A stretch of DNA of 64,000 nt from Silurus meridionalis (Eukaryota; Chordata; Actinopteri; Siluriformes; Siluridae). A program made the translations under genes and the position numbers. Shown here in pieces: positions 59,285 through 64,000 of the stretch (the stretch's first letter is position 1; the number at the start of each line of letters is the position of its first letter). The stretch lies in contig NC_060892.1 of the NCBI RefSeq assembly GCF_014805685.1, positions 12,170,990 through 12,234,989 of the forward strand, in the 5' to 3' direction. The notes below the pieces were generated by a model that saw only the letters and a program-made list of their open reading frames with translations, was not told the DNA's origin and made no database searches.

Positions 59285-60197
59285 AGGCTGCAGCCTCTCC
59301 CTGCTGTGCACAGGGTGAGCTCGCTGTGTTCAGGTGGGCTAGATGAAAGCCAGCAGGGCCGGGTAATGCCTCTTGAGCTTCTGCCATTACACACCTGTCG
59401 CGTGAAAAAAGAAGCTCTCTCTGTGTCTGTGTGTGAGTGTGGCTACTGTCCTTCACCAGCTAAAGAAAGGCCACCTTTGCATCAAGTACTGATATTCAGA
59501 CACCACAGCTATGCTCTTTACTTAACAAATAGCTTTTCCATCAATGAGATATTAAATATTAATACATCAAACAGACAAGAGTATAAACCGTTTCTGAAAA
59601 AATAAATGATCTTGTATATTGTGAGATTGGAAAGATTTATAGCTCAGAAGCATTTTCAGTCTTTATATGCTCAGTCACTAAGTCAGAAATACCTTTTAGG
59701 TAAAGACAACAACAAAAAAAAAAGCCCACTTAAGGCCCCACCCAACAGGTGTGCACTGCTGCCTAGCCTCCGGCCCATGTTTGTGTGAGTTTTGGATGAG
59801 TCAAAGTGTGGGGGCAGTCTCGCCTACTCCTTCGTTAAGGCTGTACCAATAGTCATGTGACCCAAAAACAAATAAACAGTATTTGGGAGATCTGCAGCTC
59901 CAGCTCACCACCACAGCATGCCTGCACTGTAATCTCTCCCAGATGAAGCCGGGGCCCTCGCCACTTTCAATAATTCACACACTGTGTACACATAACATGA
60001 CAATAAGGCCCATTCATGCAGACGCCCCATTCCTAGATCAAAGCTCACAATCGGCCAGCTGTAAGCATGCTTACTGCTGAATAATTCATTCTTTTCACCG
60101 GCTTGGAGGGGGGGGGTGGAAGCCACCATGCTCAGTGGGACTGGGGCAGTGTGCTTTCTCTCCTGTGTTTGCTGTGCAAAACAACGCTGGCACAAAG

Positions 60198-60228
<31 letters not shown>
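60198..60228. repeat. Poly-A run of about 30 bp
   Basis: Homopolymer A on the plus strand. No retroelement body was recognised before it. Confidence 0.9.
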
Positions 60229-60229
<1 letters not shown>

Positions 60230-63200
60230 CAGGCCAAATTCAAGGCCTTCAAATCCCCTGCCACACAAGCTACCCCCCATGAAGGTTAGAAGGAGTAATT
60301 CGGTACAATTTATAAGCTAATCAGCACTAGTGTTCTGCTTAAGAAGAGAGTAGAACCATTACACGTGACCAAGCTGCCCCTGCCCCATGGAGATTTCTTA
60401 ATAAAAGTATTAAAAGTTTTTTTTTAATCCACAATGTTCAGCATTAATTGCTTAACTGTACTGCATTAGTCAAGACTGCTAAACTCACTGTTTCCCAAAA
60501 GAAAGTTTCATAGTAATTTTGAGGAACTGTTTTTAATTTTAGGAAAAATATAAATACGTTTTCAAACCATACATCATTAAATGGCAAATAAAGCATACTG
60601 GGTTTAACAATATAAATTTCAATTTTTAGATCCTGTTCAAATTTGGGTAGACATCCTGACGTTAGCTCCTATTGCTTCCACATGCACTTTTACAAACTAC
60701 GCAGCCCTGGTCCTTGTTATTATTACATGTTTTCCAGGCACTTGGCAGGGGAAATCAAATAGAGCTGCTTTCATCCATGTATTGTAAGGTGCATATTAGC
60801 TTCAGCTTCACTAATAAGACAGATTTAGCATTAGCTGGTTCCTTATACAGTATCTCCTAATAAAATGGACAGTGTTTAAAAATGAATGTGGCCTACTCCG
60901 ATAAGAACCTTCCTGTGGTGAATTGGTTTAGGACGTCAGCTCAGTAACAGAGATCCCGTCACTTAAAACAGCAGGGGAAGGATTAGGTATTTATTAGGTT
61001 ACCCTAAAGATTAGAGTCTGAGCTTTTGGGAGAGAGTGAAAGTGTTTTCTATGCCCTCTTTGGTAAAAGAAAAAAGTTGTATCTGAATACGTCATGGAGG
61101 TCTGAAGACATATCAATAGCCCTTAAGAGGCATTGGTCCACAATGGAGCCTTGAGGTACCCCCACCCACTCTGATTGGCCCCTCAGCAGCTGACTTCTTT
61201 TTCCATTAAAAATACAGCTCTACCCCCTCTCTGAGGTTGCTGGACTGCCTCTCTTTCCCTACTCCCTGCTGAGGGGCTTTCAGGACACCCTCCACAGTGT
61301 ACAGACTCCCTCAGCCGTTACCCTTCATATGCAGGGAAAGAAAACCTCAAAGCTTTTCTGTGCTTGTATTGGAGGTGGTTTTGAATCCAGCTGCCAGCCA
61401 GGCAGAAGTTCTTTCTCAAAACTAGGTGGAGCACTGATTATTTGCACGGTTTGAGGCTGAGATGTGGAAGTCAGCTAAGTGGGGGTATAGCTAACTGCTT
61501 TTCTTGAAAAGTTTCCCCTCTTTCACTTTATCCCTCCCAGTCTCTCTGCTTGCCTCTGTCCAGACCCTCCCTCAATCTGTAGGGTTTACACAGCTGCTCG
61601 GTTTGTACAGATCCCCTTGACTACCCCCATCGCAGCTCTTCTAACCTCCATGCTGCTTGCAGTGGCGGCCAGAATGATTTACAACATATTCACTTTCCAC
61701 TGCCACTTTCTGACCATGTTCCATCATACTCCTTTCATTTAGTGGAAGATTTCAACCAGCCTGCTTTTAATTCACTCCTCTGTGAGTTATTTCCTCTGGG
61801 GTTTTTTTATTGCTTCTTTCTCAGGATCGCCCAAACAGTCCAACTGGCACAGTGCAAGCAGTATTTGAACTTTTATTTCAAAAGCATAAATTTGTATTCT
61901 TAATTAATGAGTCTAGACTTACCCACTATTTGAGGTCTGCTCTTTGAGCCAAAGTCTTAAACTGAAGTGCCACTAAATGAGCAAGCCATTACAGTGAATA
62001 AAAGAGAAAATGTGTATATTATGTACTTCATAATCACAGCAGTTAAAGAACTGTCGTTGAAGATTTGGATTTTGGAAATGAACTGGTGGTAAAGAATATC
62101 TATAGGCTTGTCCCTGGATTAAGCAACACGTGGCACACCCCTCCCCTTTCCCTCCAGTTCTCAGCCATACTCCTCTCCACCACTGCCAACACTAATATCC
62201 GACTTCTACTTAAAGAGGATGAAGGAAAAGAGGATGAAGGAAAACTGCCATTGCTTTTGCACAAAGGAAAATAAAGTAAAAATGTGGTCCCATCTTACTT
62301 CCTGCCATCTCAACAAAACAGAGATGACCTAATCAAAGGAAAGCTTCAGCAATTAAAGAGTATTCAAGCCTATTCATTTGGCATTATTTGATTGCAAAAT
62401 AAGGCTGCAGAGCAATGTTGTTAGCAAAGCATTTATTTCCTGTAGTACTATGGTTTAACAGGCAAGGCCATGCACACATCTGGTCCAGCGATGATGTCAG
62501 TGCATGCTGGATTGTGCTAGCACAGGGTGAGAGTGAGCCAGCGGCACTTGCACACATGCAAAGCATCTCTTCATGTGGCTTTTTTTTGCCTTGCACAGCA
62601 CTTTGAGAAACAAGAGACAGTTTTCAAAAATGTACAGAGCTCTGGTTGATCTCAGCACCACATCGAAATCGGTCATTAATTCTAGGTTGTAACTTGGTTA
62701 CTTGTGACAGAAGAACCACGATAATAATTTTGCCTGTGTTTAACCTTAATTAGCCCCCACGAATACTCAACAAGCCCACTGGACATAAACTAAAGTGCAA
62801 TTATCTGGGACAATGATGCAGACCTTGGGGCTTTTTTTTTTGTGACAAAAAGCAAGAATCTTTGAAGAATCTCTTGATGAAATGTGTGCATTAATGGAAA
62901 ATGAGTTGTCAAGGTTGCACTTACTTGCCAGTTTGTTAAAGAGGACATTACACATTGTCTAGAATGTACTGTACATGTACAATGAATCCAGACACGTTAG
63001 TGCAGGAACATTAAGTAGATGTAGCTTGTTCACAATGAAAGAAATGGAGGCAATTGTCCTATTCCAGTGTGGGGCATCACGCCTAAACAATACTCCTGCT
63101 TTCCTGTCATGCATGATAGATGACTCAAGGGTCTTGGGCTGACATTAGCATTAGAATGGACTAAACCAACAATATAGAGGCATTCAGGCAACCTCCAGAC

Positions 63201-64000
63201 TCCAAGGTTCACTGGCAGGGATTGGAACCCTGAAAGTGTTGGTGTCTGTATAATCTGGAGATAGGAAGCCTTTAATTCATGTGATCAAGTTCTAAGAAAC
63301 ACTACTGGTAAAGATGAGAGACATTTTAGAAAAGAAAAAACAAAGAAGTGCTTGTGCATTGAAAGCTGAACAGCATTGAGATTTGACATTTAAATGATGG
63401 ATGCATTTAAGATTTCAAATGTAATATCATACTGAAGACCAAACACATATCCAGGAATTTCCTTACCAAAACCCTTTGTGTTGAAACCGCTGTCATGCAC
63501 GTCATTTATATTGAAAGCATGTGCATTTAAAGCAACACCCACATTTATAAAGCTTTTTAGAAGAAACAAAACATTACTAAACCAGTCAGTTCAAATATTT
63601 CATAAAATTCAAAGTGACAAGAAAAGCAAAACCAGTGGCAAGAGCTCTTGTTTTGAAATGCATGGTAAATCTGACCTCTTGGATAAGTTTGGGTTTCATA
63701 GGTTATCAAGTACTACTCTCAGTCATAATTGAAACTAAGTGTATGCAACCAATGAAATCCTTTTAAAAATCCGGATAACAGCTGCAGAGCCCAACATCTG
63801 ATTCCTGCCAACCAGCTGCCAAATATGGCTAGCTTAAGCTCTTAAATAGTGGTGGGGCCCAGGCTTTAGAGATGACCAAGACTGAGGAAAGGCTTCAAGG
63901 CCAAAGTTACCACACCTTATTCTAGAGCATTCACACCCACACCAGTCTTTCTTTTTGGGTCACAATGCTGCACTCCCACTCACCCCTGGCTTTACAAGCT

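Larger units (their letters stand above)
58975..64000 (-). other. tead1 5' intron; no TEAD exon found
   Basis: Contains a (CA)n tract at 59237-59281 and a 30-plus A-run at 60198-60227. Repeat-poor blocks at about 59920-60180, 61100-61680 and 62380-62760 could be regulatory. No segment encodes the missing first half of the TEA domain (VWSPDIEQSFQEAL). Confidence 0.6.

Noticed and set aside
57000..64000. Search for the upstream TEA-domain exon (VWSPDIEQSFQEAL)
   Set aside because: No matching segment was found on the minus strand, so the first exons must lie outside the window.

Overview
This is vertebrate genomic DNA, most likely from a teleost fish. It is AT-rich and full of introns and intergenic DNA. 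It carries (CA)n and (TA)n microsatellites, many decayed Tc1-like transposons, fish-type non-LTR retrotransposon tails and a tRNA-Glu-derived SINE. The many different Tc1 remnants would fit an otophysan such as a catfish, but the species cannot be fixed from the window alone.

Only two host protein-coding genes are recognisable, both on the minus strand. rassf10 (27624-28985) is a complete single-exon gene for a RAS-association/coiled-coil protein, with a CpG-rich 5' end. tead1 (36930 to 56836 and beyond) encodes the Hippo-pathway TEA-domain transcription factor. Twelve exons are present, covering about residue 68 (human numbering) to the stop codon. Its first exons lie beyond position 64000. 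The tead1-rassf10 neighbourhood and shared orientation match the human 11p15 order TEAD1-RASSF10-ARNTL, so positions 1-27000 are probably the rassf10-bmal1 intergenic side.

Layout: 1-27600 is intergenic. It holds a Tc1 end (1-992), a palindrome with an AT tract (3201-3330), a low-complexity A-rich array (about 6780-7400), a full-length but inactivated RTE-like LINE with a 21-bp target-site duplication (11634-14751), L2-like and Tc1 fragments (20503-21220), a SINE with a perfect 15-bp duplication (24777-24990) and several dispersed repeats. 27600-29300 is rassf10. 29300-36900 is intergenic DNA or the tead1 3' side, with a MITE at 35341-36114. 36930-64000 is tead1 exons and introns, with at least five DNA-transposon insertions, some nested.

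The most interesting biology is in tead1. Two tandem 63-bp exons (54870-54932 and 55042-55104) encode alternative versions of the same 21 residues of the TEA-domain recognition-helix region, separated by a 109-bp intron that contains a GC-rich hairpin. One version keeps the serine corresponding to the PKA site Ser102 and the other replaces it with valine. Downstream lies the 12-bp VTSM microexon. Together they suggest a splicing switch that would tune DNA binding or phosphorylation of TEAD1. A second notable point is that the SINE family joins a tRNA-Glu head to both the 5' and 3' ends of the LINE found in the same window.
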